Assembly (NCBI GenBank): GCA_963754045.1 | Contig: CAVWEN010000003.1 | Span: forward strand, 558,001 to 622,000 | Direction of reading: 5' to 3' | Length of the DNA stretch: 64,000 nt | DNA from: JALZKA01 sp963754045 | Lineage (GTDB): Bacteria; Actinomycetota; Thermoleophilia; Solirubrobacterales; 70-9 | Part shown: positions 55,549-63,727 of the stretch, one piece after another | Layout: every line of letters begins with the position of its first letter | How positions within the stretch are numbered: the first letter of the stretch is position 1 | Translations under genes and position numbers: made by a program | The notes under the pieces: model-generated | Database searches by the model: none | What the model was told of the DNA's origin: nothing | What the model saw: the letters and a program-made list of their open reading frames with translations, nothing else

Positions 55549-56721
55549 TCAGCCCGACAGGTGCTCGCGCATCCGTTCGACGGCCTCGGTGATGCGCTCG
55601 TCGGGCGTAGTTAGCGAGATCCGGAAGAAGCCCTCGCCTGACGGCCCGTACATCGAGCCGGGCGAGATGATCACCGCAGCCTCCTCGAGCACGAGCTCGG
55701 CGAAGGAGGTCGATGAGTGCCCTTCGGGGACCGGCGCCCAGACGTAGATCGTGCCCTTGGGGGCGGCCACGTCGACGCCGATGTCGCGCAGCGCTGCAAC
55801 CACCAGGTCGCGGCGCCTGGCATAGATCTCGTTCATCGCGCCCACCGAGTCTCCCGGGGCGTTGAGGGCCGCCGCCCCAGCCATCTGCACGGCCTCGAAC
55901 AGGCCCGAGTCCACGTTCGTCTTGAGCCGCCAGTAGGTGGAGACGGCGTCAGCGTTGCCGAGGATCGCTGCGCAGCGCCACCCCGTCATGTTGAAGCCCT
56001 TGGAGAGCGAGAACACCTCGACCCCGATGTCCTTGGCGCCCGCGGTCGCAAGAAAGCTGGGCGCTACGTAGCCGTCGTACGTGGTCTCCGAGTAAGCGTT
56101 GTCGTGGACCACGAGGAAGTCGTGCTCACGGGCCAGCTCGACGACCCGCTCGAACAGACCCTCCGGCGCGATCGCCCCGGTCGGGTTGTTCGGGTAGTTC
56201 AGGAACATCAGCCGCGCCTTTGAAAGGGCCAGCGGATCGATCGCATCGAGGTCGGGTGCGAACCCCAATTTGGGCACGAGCGGAAGCACGACTGGCTCCG
56301 CACCGGCCAGGATCGGTCCACCCGTGTAGACCGGATAGCCCGGGTCGGAGGCGAGCGCGATGTCGCCGGGGTCGAGGAAGGCAAAGCAGAGGTTGTAGAT
56401 GCATTCCTTGGCACCGATCGCGGGAATGACCTCCGTCTCGGAGTCGATCTCGACACCGAAGCGGCGATCGTAGAAGCGAGCGAGCGCATCGCGGAATTCG
56501 GCCCGGCCGCGGTTCGACGGGTATTGGTGGGTGCCAGGATCGGCGATCGCCTCCTGCATCGCGGCGACGATGTGCGGGTAGGTCGGCGTGTCGGGATCGC
56601 CGATACCGAGTGAGATCACGTCGATGCCGGCGGCACGTTTGTCCGCGACCTTGCGTTCGAGCTCGGCGAACATGTACGGCGGCATCGCCTGCAGCCGCTT
56701 GGAGGGGTCAGTCAGTCCCAT
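55549..56721 (-). CDS. dapL: LL-diaminopimelate aminotransferase-like (DapL)
   Basis: 390-aa fold-type I aminotransferase. ISLGIGDPDTPTYPHIVAAMQEAI, FLNYPNNPTGAIAPEGLFERVVELA, LVVHDNAYSETTYDG and FSLSKGFNMTGWRCA (PLP Lys in SLSKGF) match the DapL/aspartate aminotransferase subgroup that makes LL-diaminopimelate directly from tetrahydrodipicolinate. Adjacency to dapF strengthens this, but closely related methionine or aspartate aminotransferases exist. ATG 56721 lies 9 nt after TACCCT; the longer frame to 56751 reaches into dapF and is not used. Confidence 0.83.
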   Translation of the reverse strand: MGLTDPSKRLQAMPPYMFAELERKVADKRAAGIDVISLGIGDPDTPTYPHIVAAMQEAIADPGTHQYPSNRGRAEFRDALARFYDRRFGVEIDSETEVIPAIGAKECIYNLCFAFLDPGDIALASDPGYPVYTGGPILAGAEPVVLPLVPKLGFAPDLDAIDPLALSKARLMFLNYPNNPTGAIAPEGLFERVVELAREHDFLVVHDNAYSETTYDGYVAPSFLATAGAKDIGVEVFSLSKGFNMTGWRCAAILGNADAVSTYWRLKTNVDSGLFEAVQMAGAAALNAPGDSVGAMNEIYARRRDLVVAALRDIGVDVAAPKGTIYVWAPVPEGHSSTSFAELVLEEAAVIISPGSMYGPSGEGFFRISLTTPDERITEAVERMREHLSG

Positions 56722-56737
56722 GGGCGCGGCAGGGTAT

Positions 56738-57550
56738 CTAGCCGCTGCCAAGTGCGCGCACCAGCTCCGGCGAGAGCTCGGCGGCGTATACCTTCGCCGC
56801 CGAGCCGATCAGGGTCATCTCGAGATCGTCGGTGATCTCGACGGTCAGCTCGCCGCCGTCGAGGCGTACCGTGATCGGGCTCTCAGCACCCGCGATAAAC
56901 GCTGCGACCGCCGCGCCGCTGGCGCCGGTGCCGGACGAGAGGGTCTCCCCCACCCCACGCTCGAAGATTCTTGCTCGGACCACCGATCCGCCGGTATCTG
57001 TGAACGAAACATTGGTGCGATCCGGAAACAGTTCGGTGTTCCCCTCAACGTCCGGGCCGATCGCATCCAGATCAAGAGCTTCGACCTCCCCGCCGACCTC
57101 GATGACGCACTGCGGATTGCCCACGTTGACGGACCGGTAGCTCCATTCGCGACCGGCCGACTCCAGGGTTCCCGTCCCGCCGTCGACCGCCCTGCCCATC
57201 GCCATCGATACCGTGCCCGGCCCGGTGATCGTCGGCCTCACCGGCCCGGCCTTGGTGATCACGTCGAACGTGTCCTCATCCGTCCATCCAGAGGCTCGCA
57301 GGTAGAGCACCGCTTCCCGGGCCCCGTTTCCCGAAAGCTCGGCCTCGCTGCCGTCCGGGTTCAAGATGCGCAATTCGGCCACGTAGGTGGAATCCTCAGC
57401 CGGGCTCAACAGCAGGATCCCGTCGGAGCCAACGCCGTAATGCAATTCGCAGATCCGTCGGACGCGCTCCGCCGTCAGCTCCCAGGGCAGTGCCGCCGCC
57501 TCGATCACGACGTAGTCGTTGCCCAGTGCCTGCCATTTTTCGAAGCGCAT
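56738..57550 (-). CDS. dapF: Diaminopimelate epimerase homologue with both catalytic cysteines replaced by serine
   Basis: 270-aa DapF-fold protein. The N-terminus FEKWQALGNDYVVIE, HYGVGSDGILLL and the C-terminal blocks fit the epimerase family. However, the first catalytic motif, normally MCGNGAR, reads LSGNGAR (Ser73), and the second, normally ACGTGAC, reads SSGTGAS (Ser206). Both two-base thiols are therefore Ser. In H. influenzae DapF these Cys residues are needed for racemisation. The gene has its own TAGCCT 7 nt before the ATG. It may be inactive, altered in specificity, or use serines. The name is by homology only. Confidence 0.85.
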   Translation of the reverse strand: MRFEKWQALGNDYVVIEAAALPWELTAERVRRICELHYGVGSDGILLLSPAEDSTYVAELRILNPDGSEAELSGNGAREAVLYLRASGWTDEDTFDVITKAGPVRPTITGPGTVSMAMGRAVDGGTGTLESAGREWSYRSVNVGNPQCVIEVGGEVEALDLDAIGPDVEGNTELFPDRTNVSFTDTGGSVVRARIFERGVGETLSSGTGASGAAVAAFIAGAESPITVRLDGGELTVEITDDLEMTLIGSAAKVYAAELSPELVRALGSG

Positions 57551-57560
57551 CGCCGCGAGG

Positions 57561-58448
57561 CTACCCGTCGATCATGTTGCAAAGCCGCTGCGCCACAGCT
57601 ACGTCGTCGAGTCCCGTCCGGTCAACCAGCTCAACGCCCCGCATCCGCCTCATCCAAGTGAGCTGACGGCGTGCATAGGCCCACTGGGCGCGCTTCATCG
57701 CCGGGACATCCCCGGCCAGGAGTTCCTTGAAGCCGATCGCGGCCTGGGCCGTCCTCGACGCCCCGGCCCCGGCGGCTCGAACGACCTCGCTCGCGGCCCC
57801 ATTGGCGACAATCGCGTCCACTCTTCGGTCGATTCGGGTGCGCATCTCCTCGCTGTCGGCGACGAGCCCGAGCAACCGCGTTGGGTGGCGCGTCCGCGCG
57901 GTCCAGAGGCCATCGCTAGAACCATGCGGAGCGATGCCGAGCCGACGCAACTCGGTCAGGCGGCTTACCCGCCGCTGATCGTTCGGATGGACCCCGGACG
58001 CAAGCTCGTCCGGGAGTTCAGCATGCAACGCCTCCGGACCGCGCGCTGCGAGGTCGGCCTCGACCTCAGCGCGGATCTCGGCAGGGACCTGTGGGCGCAG
58101 CTCGAGCTCGCTGAGCGCAGCCCGCAGGTAGAGGCCGGTCCCGCCCACCACCAGCGGTCGCTGACCACGGGCGAGCAGCCTGTCGATGTGGTGGTGCGCG
58201 TCACCCGCGTAGCGCCCGACGGAGTACTCCTCATGCAGGTTGGCCACCCCAAGCATGCGGTGCTCGAGTCGTTGGCGCTCCTCTTCGGTGGCCGCACCAC
58301 TCAGTACCTCCAGCCCGCGGTAGATCTGGATCGAATCACATGAGATGGCGACGGGCTCCTCGCCGCGTTCGCGTAGCACTTCGGCGAGCCCGATTGCGAC
58401 CCCGGTCTTGCCCACCGCCGTCGGGCCGAAGATCGCGACGACTTCCAC
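57561..58448 (-). CDS. miaA: tRNA dimethylallyltransferase
   Basis: 295-aa enzyme that adds a dimethylallyl group to A37 of tRNAs reading UNN codons. The P-loop is AIFGPTAVGKTGVAIGLAE, followed by ISCDSIQIYRGLEVLSGA, LVVGGTGLYLRAALSELE, and the C-terminal KFELLAG-like FKELLAGDVPAMKRAQWAYARRQLTWMR. Slightly short compared with the usual 300-315 aa. It is followed by dapF after 10 nt and preceded by miaB, which acts on the same nucleotide. The miaB-miaA-dapF order is a conserved actinobacterial arrangement. Confidence 0.95.
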   Translation of the reverse strand: MEVVAIFGPTAVGKTGVAIGLAEVLRERGEEPVAISCDSIQIYRGLEVLSGAATEEERQRLEHRMLGVANLHEEYSVGRYAGDAHHHIDRLLARGQRPLVVGGTGLYLRAALSELELRPQVPAEIRAEVEADLAARGPEALHAELPDELASGVHPNDQRRVSRLTELRRLGIAPHGSSDGLWTARTRHPTRLLGLVADSEEMRTRIDRRVDAIVANGAASEVVRAAGAGASRTAQAAIGFKELLAGDVPAMKRAQWAYARRQLTWMRRMRGVELVDRTGLDDVAVAQRLCNMIDG

Positions 58449-58476
58449 CTCGGTCGGGCCTCCTCTCGGTCCAGGC

Positions 58477-59802
58477 TCAAGCGACGCGGCTCAGCAGCCG
58501 CTCCGTGCCCCTGAGCGTCATCGACGTCGCTCCGGTGATCTCGACATCAACAAGCTCACCGGGCTGCGCCGTGCCCTCGAAATTGACCGACTTGTTATGC
58601 CGGACCCGGCCGCGTAGACGTGTGGGGTCCGTGCGGCTCGGCCCCTCGACCAGCGCCTCCATCGTTCGCCCAACGAACCGCTGGGCACGTTCGCGTGCGC
58701 GGCGCTGCACCAGTTCAACCAGCCGCTCCATGCGCTCGCGCTTGACGAGGTGGGGTACCTGGTCGCCGAGGGTCGCCGCCTCGGTCCCGCGCCGCGGGCT
58801 GAAGACGAAAGTGAATGCGGAGTCAAATCCCACCGCATCAATCACTTCGAGCGTTTCGACGAAGTCCTCCTCGGTCTCGCCGGGAAAGCCAACGATGATG
58901 TCGGTCGTGAGGGCGACGTCGGGCACGTGCTCGCGGATCGAGTCCACCCGGTCGAGGTAGCGCTTGCGGTCGTAGGTGCGTCGCATCCGCTTGAGGATCC
59001 GCGAGGAGCCCGACTGCAACGGCAGGTGAATGTGCTCACATACCGCAGCGCACTCGGCGTGCGCGAGCACGACGTCCTCGCGCATGTCCTTCGGGTGCGG
59101 GCTGGTGTAGCGGATGCGCTCGATCCCGTTGATTTTGTCGATCGCACGCAGAAGCTCGGCAAAGGTCATGCGGTCATCGCCCCGCAGGTCACGTCCATAT
59201 GAGTTCACGTTCTGACCGAGCAGGGTGAGCTCGCGAACGCCGTCGAATGCGAGACGTTCGGCTTCAGTCAGCAACTCCGTTGCCGGACGGCTCTGCTCGC
59301 GGCCGCGTGTCGAAGGGACGATGCAGTAGGAACATGCGCAGTTGCACCCCTGGGAGATCTGCAGCCAGGCCTGGAACTCGCGCGCCCGCTTGTCCGGTAG
59401 GTGTCCTGCGAATTCCTCGAACTCAAAGTAGCCCTGCGAGGTAAGTGAATCCGCAGTGAGGAACTCGGCCAGCCGTCCGATCTGGCCGGGCCCAAAGGCC
59501 ACGTCGACGAACGGGAAGCGCTGGAAGACCTCGTCCTTCACCGACTGTGCCCAACAACCCCCCACACCCACAATCCGGGTCGGATCCTCACCCTTCAGGC
59601 GCTTCGCCTCGCCGAGGTGCGCGATGAAGCGACTGTCCGCCGATTCACGGATTGAGCAGGTGTTGAAAAGGATCAGGTCGGCGTCGGCTCGGTCAGGCGC
59701 CTCGGCGTAGCCCAGGGATTCGAGCATGCCGCGCATGCGTTCGGAGTCGTGCTCATTCATCTGGCACCCGAAGGTGGTGACGTGATAGCTCCGCCCGCTC
59801 AC
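58477..59802 (-). CDS. miaB: tRNA-2-methylthio-N6-dimethylallyladenosine synthase
   Basis: 441-aa radical-SAM methylthiotransferase acting after MiaA. The N-terminal UPF0004 domain has the auxiliary-cluster cysteines in VTTFGCQMNEHDSERM, ILFNTCSIRESAD and VGVGGCWAQSV; the radical SAM motif CNCACSYCIVP (CxxxCxxC) follows; a C-terminal TRAM domain includes VEGPSRTDPTRLRGRVRHNKSVNF. GTG 59802 lies 7 nt after TACCCT. First gene of the miaB-miaA-dapF group. Confidence 0.96.
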   Translation of the reverse strand: MSGRSYHVTTFGCQMNEHDSERMRGMLESLGYAEAPDRADADLILFNTCSIRESADSRFIAHLGEAKRLKGEDPTRIVGVGGCWAQSVKDEVFQRFPFVDVAFGPGQIGRLAEFLTADSLTSQGYFEFEEFAGHLPDKRAREFQAWLQISQGCNCACSYCIVPSTRGREQSRPATELLTEAERLAFDGVRELTLLGQNVNSYGRDLRGDDRMTFAELLRAIDKINGIERIRYTSPHPKDMREDVVLAHAECAAVCEHIHLPLQSGSSRILKRMRRTYDRKRYLDRVDSIREHVPDVALTTDIIVGFPGETEEDFVETLEVIDAVGFDSAFTFVFSPRRGTEAATLGDQVPHLVKRERMERLVELVQRRARERAQRFVGRTMEALVEGPSRTDPTRLRGRVRHNKSVNFEGTAQPGELVDVEITGATSMTLRGTERLLSRVA

Positions 59803-59836
59803 GGGAGGCAGGGTAGCCCGGGCGCCGCCGAGGGCG

Positions 59837-60400
59837 CTAGCGGCCGGAGGCCGTCGACTCGGCCAGATACGCGACGAGCGCGTCGAGATCCTCGGGCGTG
59901 AGGGATGTGCCGTACTCGCTGGGCATGATGCCGTCGCCGAAACCCTTGGCCACGATGGCGGCTGGATCGACGATCGACTGCTCGATGTACTCCTCGTCCT
60001 TGTCCTTCAGCGAATCGTCCAGATCGGGACCAACGCTCGCGTCGGAGCCAGCCGCCGCGAGGGTGTGACAGCCGCCGCAGCCATTCGCGGCGAATACATC
60101 GCCGCCATTGGCCGGTGCGGTGGGCTGCTCCCCGGCTGGCGTCTCGCCCTCTTCGGCCTCGCCCTCCACAGCAGCGGCCTCAGCCTCCTCTGCCTGCTCG
60201 TCTTCGCGATGCTCGGCCTCCTCGCGGGAGAGCACGATGGCGAAGGCACAGGTCGCGATTACGAGGGTGCCCATAACGCCCAGGACGGCGGTCATGACAG
60301 CGCGAGACGGCGGGAACTTCTCGATCTTCATGCCCGCGAACGAGAGGGTGAGGGCAAGCAGGGTCAGCCCGATTCCGACGACGTAGAAGATGTCGCTCAT
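59837..60400 (-). CDS. Membrane-anchored c-type cytochrome
   Basis: 187-aa protein: two membrane segments (about residues 4-26 and 34-57), a strongly acidic linker (residues 58-100, EEAEHREDEQAEEAEAAAVEG), and a class I cytochrome c domain with the haem motif CGGCH (Cys108, Cys111, His112) and a likely axial Met in GDGIMPSEY. It resembles the small membrane cytochromes linked to actinobacterial oxidases, but stands alone here between rny and miaB. ATG 60400 lies 10 nt after TAGGAT. The outside-facing topology is inferred. Confidence 0.85.
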   Translation of the reverse strand: MSDIFYVVGIGLTLLALTLSFAGMKIEKFPPSRAVMTAVLGVMGTLVIATCAFAIVLSREEAEHREDEQAEEAEAAAVEGEAEEGETPAGEQPTAPANGGDVFAANGCGGCHTLAAAGSDASVGPDLDDSLKDKDEEYIEQSIVDPAAIVAKGFGDGIMPSEYGTSLTPEDLDALVAYLAESTASGR

Positions 60401-60421
60401 CAGGTCGGCGATCCTATCGGG

Positions 60422-61864
60422 CTATTCGGCGAACGCGGTCGCCCGGCTCTCGCGGATGACGATGATCTTGATCCGCCCGGGGTGGTCGACCTCCTTCTCG
60501 ATCGCTGCGGCGATCTCGTGCGAGATCACCGCAGCGCCGTCGTCGTCCACGACACCTGGATCCACGACCACCCGGATCTCGCGGCCGGCGCGCATTGCGA
60601 ACACCCGCTCGACCCCGTGATGGCGCGACGCCACCTCCTCCAGATCGCGCAACCTGCCCACATACTGCTCAAGCGAGTCACCCCGCGCACCGGGGCGCGC
60701 TCCCGAAACCGCGTCGGCGGCTTGCACGATCACGGCCTCGACCGTCTTCGGCGGAACCTCGTTGTGGTGTGCCTCCATCGCGTGCGCAACGGCCTCTGAT
60801 TCGCCATTCCGCCGGGCGATTCGGGCGCCGATCAGGGCATGCGGGCCTTCGACTTCGTGCGTGACGGCCTTGCCGATGTCGTGCAGGAACGAGGCACGCC
60901 GCGCGGTCTCGGCCGACGCGCCCAACTCCTCGGCGAGAATGCCCGCCAGATTTGCGCACTCAACGAGGTGATCGAGCACGTTCTGCCCATAGCTCGTTCT
61001 GAATCGCAGTTGCCCGAGCAGCTTGGCCAACTCAGGGTGCAGCCCGTGGACATGCGCCTCGAGCGCCGCGCGTTGCCCTTCGTCGACAACGCGCTTCTCC
61101 AGGTCCGACCGGGCCTGCTCATAGGTCTCCTCGATCAGCGCCGGGTGGATGCGACCGTCGGCGATTAGTCGCTCCAGGGTCATTCCCGCAACCTCACGCC
61201 GAACGCCGTCGAAGCTCGAGAGCACCACGGCATTCGGCGTCTCGTCGACGATCAGGTCCACCCCGGTGAGCTTCTCCAGCGCCCGGATATTGCGCCCGTC
61301 ACGCCCAATGATCCTCCCCTTCATCTCGTCGTTCGGAAGCTCGACCAGACGTGTCGTGGTCTCACTCGAGTGCTTGGCGGCCAGCCGCTGTGTGGCCACG
61401 GCCAGGATGTTGCGCGCGCGGCGCTCGGCTTCGTTCCGGGCGTCGTCCTCGATCTGGCGAATTAGCAGCGCGGCCTGGTGCTTGGCCTCCTGCTCGACGT
61501 CCGCCAGAAGCAACTGCTTCGCCTGGTTGGCGCTCAGGCCGGAGACTCGCTCCAGCTCACGCCGCTGGACCCGCTTGGCCTGCTTCAACTCGTCCTGCTG
61601 GCTGACCAGGTTGCGCTCGCGATCCTCGAGTGTCTGCGCGCGCCGCTCGAGGTCGGCGCTCTTGAGCTCGGCCGACTGGGCCTCGCGCAGGGCGAGCTCC
61701 TCCAGTCGCGCGATCTCCTCGCGCCTTGCCTGCAACTCCCCGACAGAGCCTCCGCCCGTTTCCGCCGCCCCCGACTGCGCAACGGCAGGCTCAGGCGTGC
61801 TCTCGGTGTCCACGGCGGGATGCTTTACGCGCCGCCGCGGGAACATCGACTCGCGTGTTCCCAT
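60422..61864 (-). CDS. rny: Ribonuclease Y without membrane anchor
   Basis: 480-aa endoribonuclease Y. A long coiled coil (about residues 40-150, ERRAQTLEDRERNLVSQQDEL and related), a KH domain (MKGRIIGRDGRNIRALEKLTGVDLIVDE), and an HD domain (RRASFLHDIGKAVTHEVEGPHALIGA, HHNEVPPKTVEAVIVQAADAVS) are intact. The usual N-terminal membrane helix is missing: the protein begins MGTRESMFPRRRVKHPAVDT. The frame opens at 61954, but ATG 61864 follows a clear GAGGAG ribosome site, and the extra upstream residues are not hydrophobic. Confidence 0.92.
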   Translation of the reverse strand: MGTRESMFPRRRVKHPAVDTESTPEPAVAQSGAAETGGGSVGELQARREEIARLEELALREAQSAELKSADLERRAQTLEDRERNLVSQQDELKQAKRVQRRELERVSGLSANQAKQLLLADVEQEAKHQAALLIRQIEDDARNEAERRARNILAVATQRLAAKHSSETTTRLVELPNDEMKGRIIGRDGRNIRALEKLTGVDLIVDETPNAVVLSSFDGVRREVAGMTLERLIADGRIHPALIEETYEQARSDLEKRVVDEGQRAALEAHVHGLHPELAKLLGQLRFRTSYGQNVLDHLVECANLAGILAEELGASAETARRASFLHDIGKAVTHEVEGPHALIGARIARRNGESEAVAHAMEAHHNEVPPKTVEAVIVQAADAVSGARPGARGDSLEQYVGRLRDLEEVASRHHGVERVFAMRAGREIRVVVDPGVVDDDGAAVISHEIAAAIEKEVDHPGRIKIIVIRESRATAFAE

Positions 61865-62045
61865 CTCGATATCTCCTCGGGCACGCTCGCAACGCACCCT
61901 GCTCTCGGTCGAGCCGACCTGCGCTCGCGACCGCCCTAGGCGCGGCACCTCCACGCCGAAAGGGCGCGGTCGGAAGTCAGGATGCGGTTCAAGTTTTCAA
62001 ATCCAATCGTCAACATTCAGTGCAGCGGTTCAGCCGCGTCTCGAG

Positions 62046-62519
62046 TCATGCTAGAGGCGAGCGAGCGGACTCGCAAGCCCTGCGGATCGCTCCGTATGCA
62101 ACCTCGGCTTCGAACCCACGTCGCGCGAGGAAGGCGAGCGCCCGTGATCGATCGGCATTGTCGTCGCCGACGCCGCCGCGCTTTCGCAGCAGCGCCGCCG
62201 CGCGTTCCAGCTGTTCGTCGTGCGACTCACCGCCCGTCGCCGCCTCGGCCAGCGCGCGACTGATCCCACGTTCCACCAGCGACTCGCGGATCCGATCGGG
62301 CCCCCACCCGCTCAACTCGCGCTTGTCCTCGGTGAACAGGCGCGCGTAGCGCTCGTCGTCGACCGAGCCGAGCTCGACCAGGCGGAGCACGGCGTCCTCG
62401 ACCTCCTCGGCGTCGTCACAGCGCTCGTGCAGCCATGCGCGTAGTTCGGCCTCGGTGCGCTCGCGGCGCGAAATCGCGCCGACGGCGAGTTCAAAGGCCG
62501 GCTTGGTGCGGCCCGCCAA
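62046..62519 (-). CDS. recX: Regulatory protein RecX
   Basis: 157-aa RecX, an all-helical inhibitor of RecA filaments. Typical repeats: AVGAISRRERTEAELRAWLHER, VEDAVLRLVELGSVDDERYARLF, WGPDRIRESLVERGISRALAEA and ALAFLARRGFEAEVAYGAIR. The start is TTG 62519, directly after the recA TAG, so expression depends on translational coupling with recA. Length is normal for the family. Confidence 0.9.
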   Translation of the reverse strand: MAGRTKPAFELAVGAISRRERTEAELRAWLHERCDDAEEVEDAVLRLVELGSVDDERYARLFTEDKRELSGWGPDRIRESLVERGISRALAEAATGGESHDEQLERAAALLRKRGGVGDDNADRSRALAFLARRGFEAEVAYGAIRRACESARSPLA

Positions 62520-63662
62520 CTATGCGGCCTTGGCCTCGGGTTCCTCCGTCTCGGACTCTGCCTCGACGGCTTCGGCTTCGACCTCGGGTTCGGGGTCCGG
62601 CTGATCGGGAACGGCGGCGATCGGCGTGGACTTGCGGTCGATATCGAGCAGGTCGAAGAGCTTCGTCTCGAGCTCCGCACCCAGTTCCGGGTTGTCCTTG
62701 AGGAAGCCCTTCGTGTTGTTACGTCCCTGGCCTAGCCTCAGCTCGCCGTAGGAGAAGAAGGAGCCCGACTTCGTGATCAGGTCGTGCTCGAGTGCAAGGT
62801 CGAGGAGGCAGCCCTCGTGTGAGATGCCCTCCCCGTACTCGATGTCGAACTCGGCCTGCCGGAACGGCGGTGCCACCTTGTTCTTGACCACCTTCACTCG
62901 ACAACGGTTGCCAACGGCCTCGGTTCCCTCCTTGAGGGTCTCGATGCGGCGGATGTCCAGTCGCTGCGACGAGTAGAACTTCAGTGCCCGTCCCCCCGGC
63001 TGGGTCTCGGGCGAGCCGAAGCTCACGCCAATCTTTTCCCGGATCTGGTTCGTGAAAATGCAGATGGTGTTCGCCCGGCTCAGGTTGCCGGTGAGCTTGC
63101 GCAGCGCCTGCGACATAAGCCGTGCCTGCAGCCCGACGGACTGGTCGCCCATTTGCCCCTCCAGCTCCACACGGGGCGTCAGCGCTGCCACCGAGTCAAC
63201 GGCGACCACGTCGACAGCGCCCGAGCGCACGAGCACGTCGACGATCTCGAGCGCCTGTTCACCGTAATCGGGCTGGGAGATGAGCAGTTCGTCGGTATCG
63301 ACGCCGATCTTGCGTGCGTAGATCGGGTCGATCGCGTGCTCGGCATCGACAAAGGCGCAAACGCCACCGCGAGCCTGGGCCTGGGCCATGATGTGGTAGA
63401 CGAGCGTCGTCTTACCCGACGATTCCGGGCCGAAGATCTCAACCACACGGCCACGGGGAACCCCGCCGACACCCAGCGCGAGGTCGAGCGAGAGCGCCCC
63501 GGTAGGAATCGCGTCGACCTCGATCGCCCCGTCGCCGAGCTTCATCAAGGACCCGGCGCCGAACTCGCGCTCGATATGGGTCATCGCGGCGCCCAGGGCC
63601 GCCTCGCGGGCCTTGGCTTCCTTGTCGGCCGCCTTTGCCGCTGCCTTGCTTGCGTCTGCCAT
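62520..63662 (-). CDS. recA: Recombinase RecA
   Basis: 380-aa RecA. Walker A is VEIFGPESSGKTTLVYHIM, Walker B VDVVAVDSVAALTPR, with the L1/L2 loops (EGQMGDQSVGLQARLMSQAL and INQIREKIGVSFGSPETQPGGRALKFYSS-like FTNQIREKIGVSFGSPET). The last 40 residues are an acidic Glu/Pro-rich tail. The ATG follows GAGGTGA. I find no GAACN4GTTC LexA box in the 70 bp before it. recX follows directly, then rny. Confidence 0.97.
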   Translation of the reverse strand: MADASKAAAKAADKEAKAREAALGAAMTHIEREFGAGSLMKLGDGAIEVDAIPTGALSLDLALGVGGVPRGRVVEIFGPESSGKTTLVYHIMAQAQARGGVCAFVDAEHAIDPIYARKIGVDTDELLISQPDYGEQALEIVDVLVRSGAVDVVAVDSVAALTPRVELEGQMGDQSVGLQARLMSQALRKLTGNLSRANTICIFTNQIREKIGVSFGSPETQPGGRALKFYSSQRLDIRRIETLKEGTEAVGNRCRVKVVKNKVAPPFRQAEFDIEYGEGISHEGCLLDLALEHDLITKSGSFFSYGELRLGQGRNNTKGFLKDNPELGAELETKLFDLLDIDRKSTPIAAVPDQPDPEPEVEAEAVEAESETEEPEAKAA

Positions 63663-63727
63663 CTAATTCACCTCAAAGTCAAATATTTCGCTTGCGCTCG
63701 GCTCAAGTTGGTATCGCGCCGAGGCGC

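Noticed and set aside
63663..63727. Search for a LexA box before recA
   Set aside because: No GAACN4GTTC or close variant between recA and thpR; only a ribosome binding site and an AT-rich stretch are visible.
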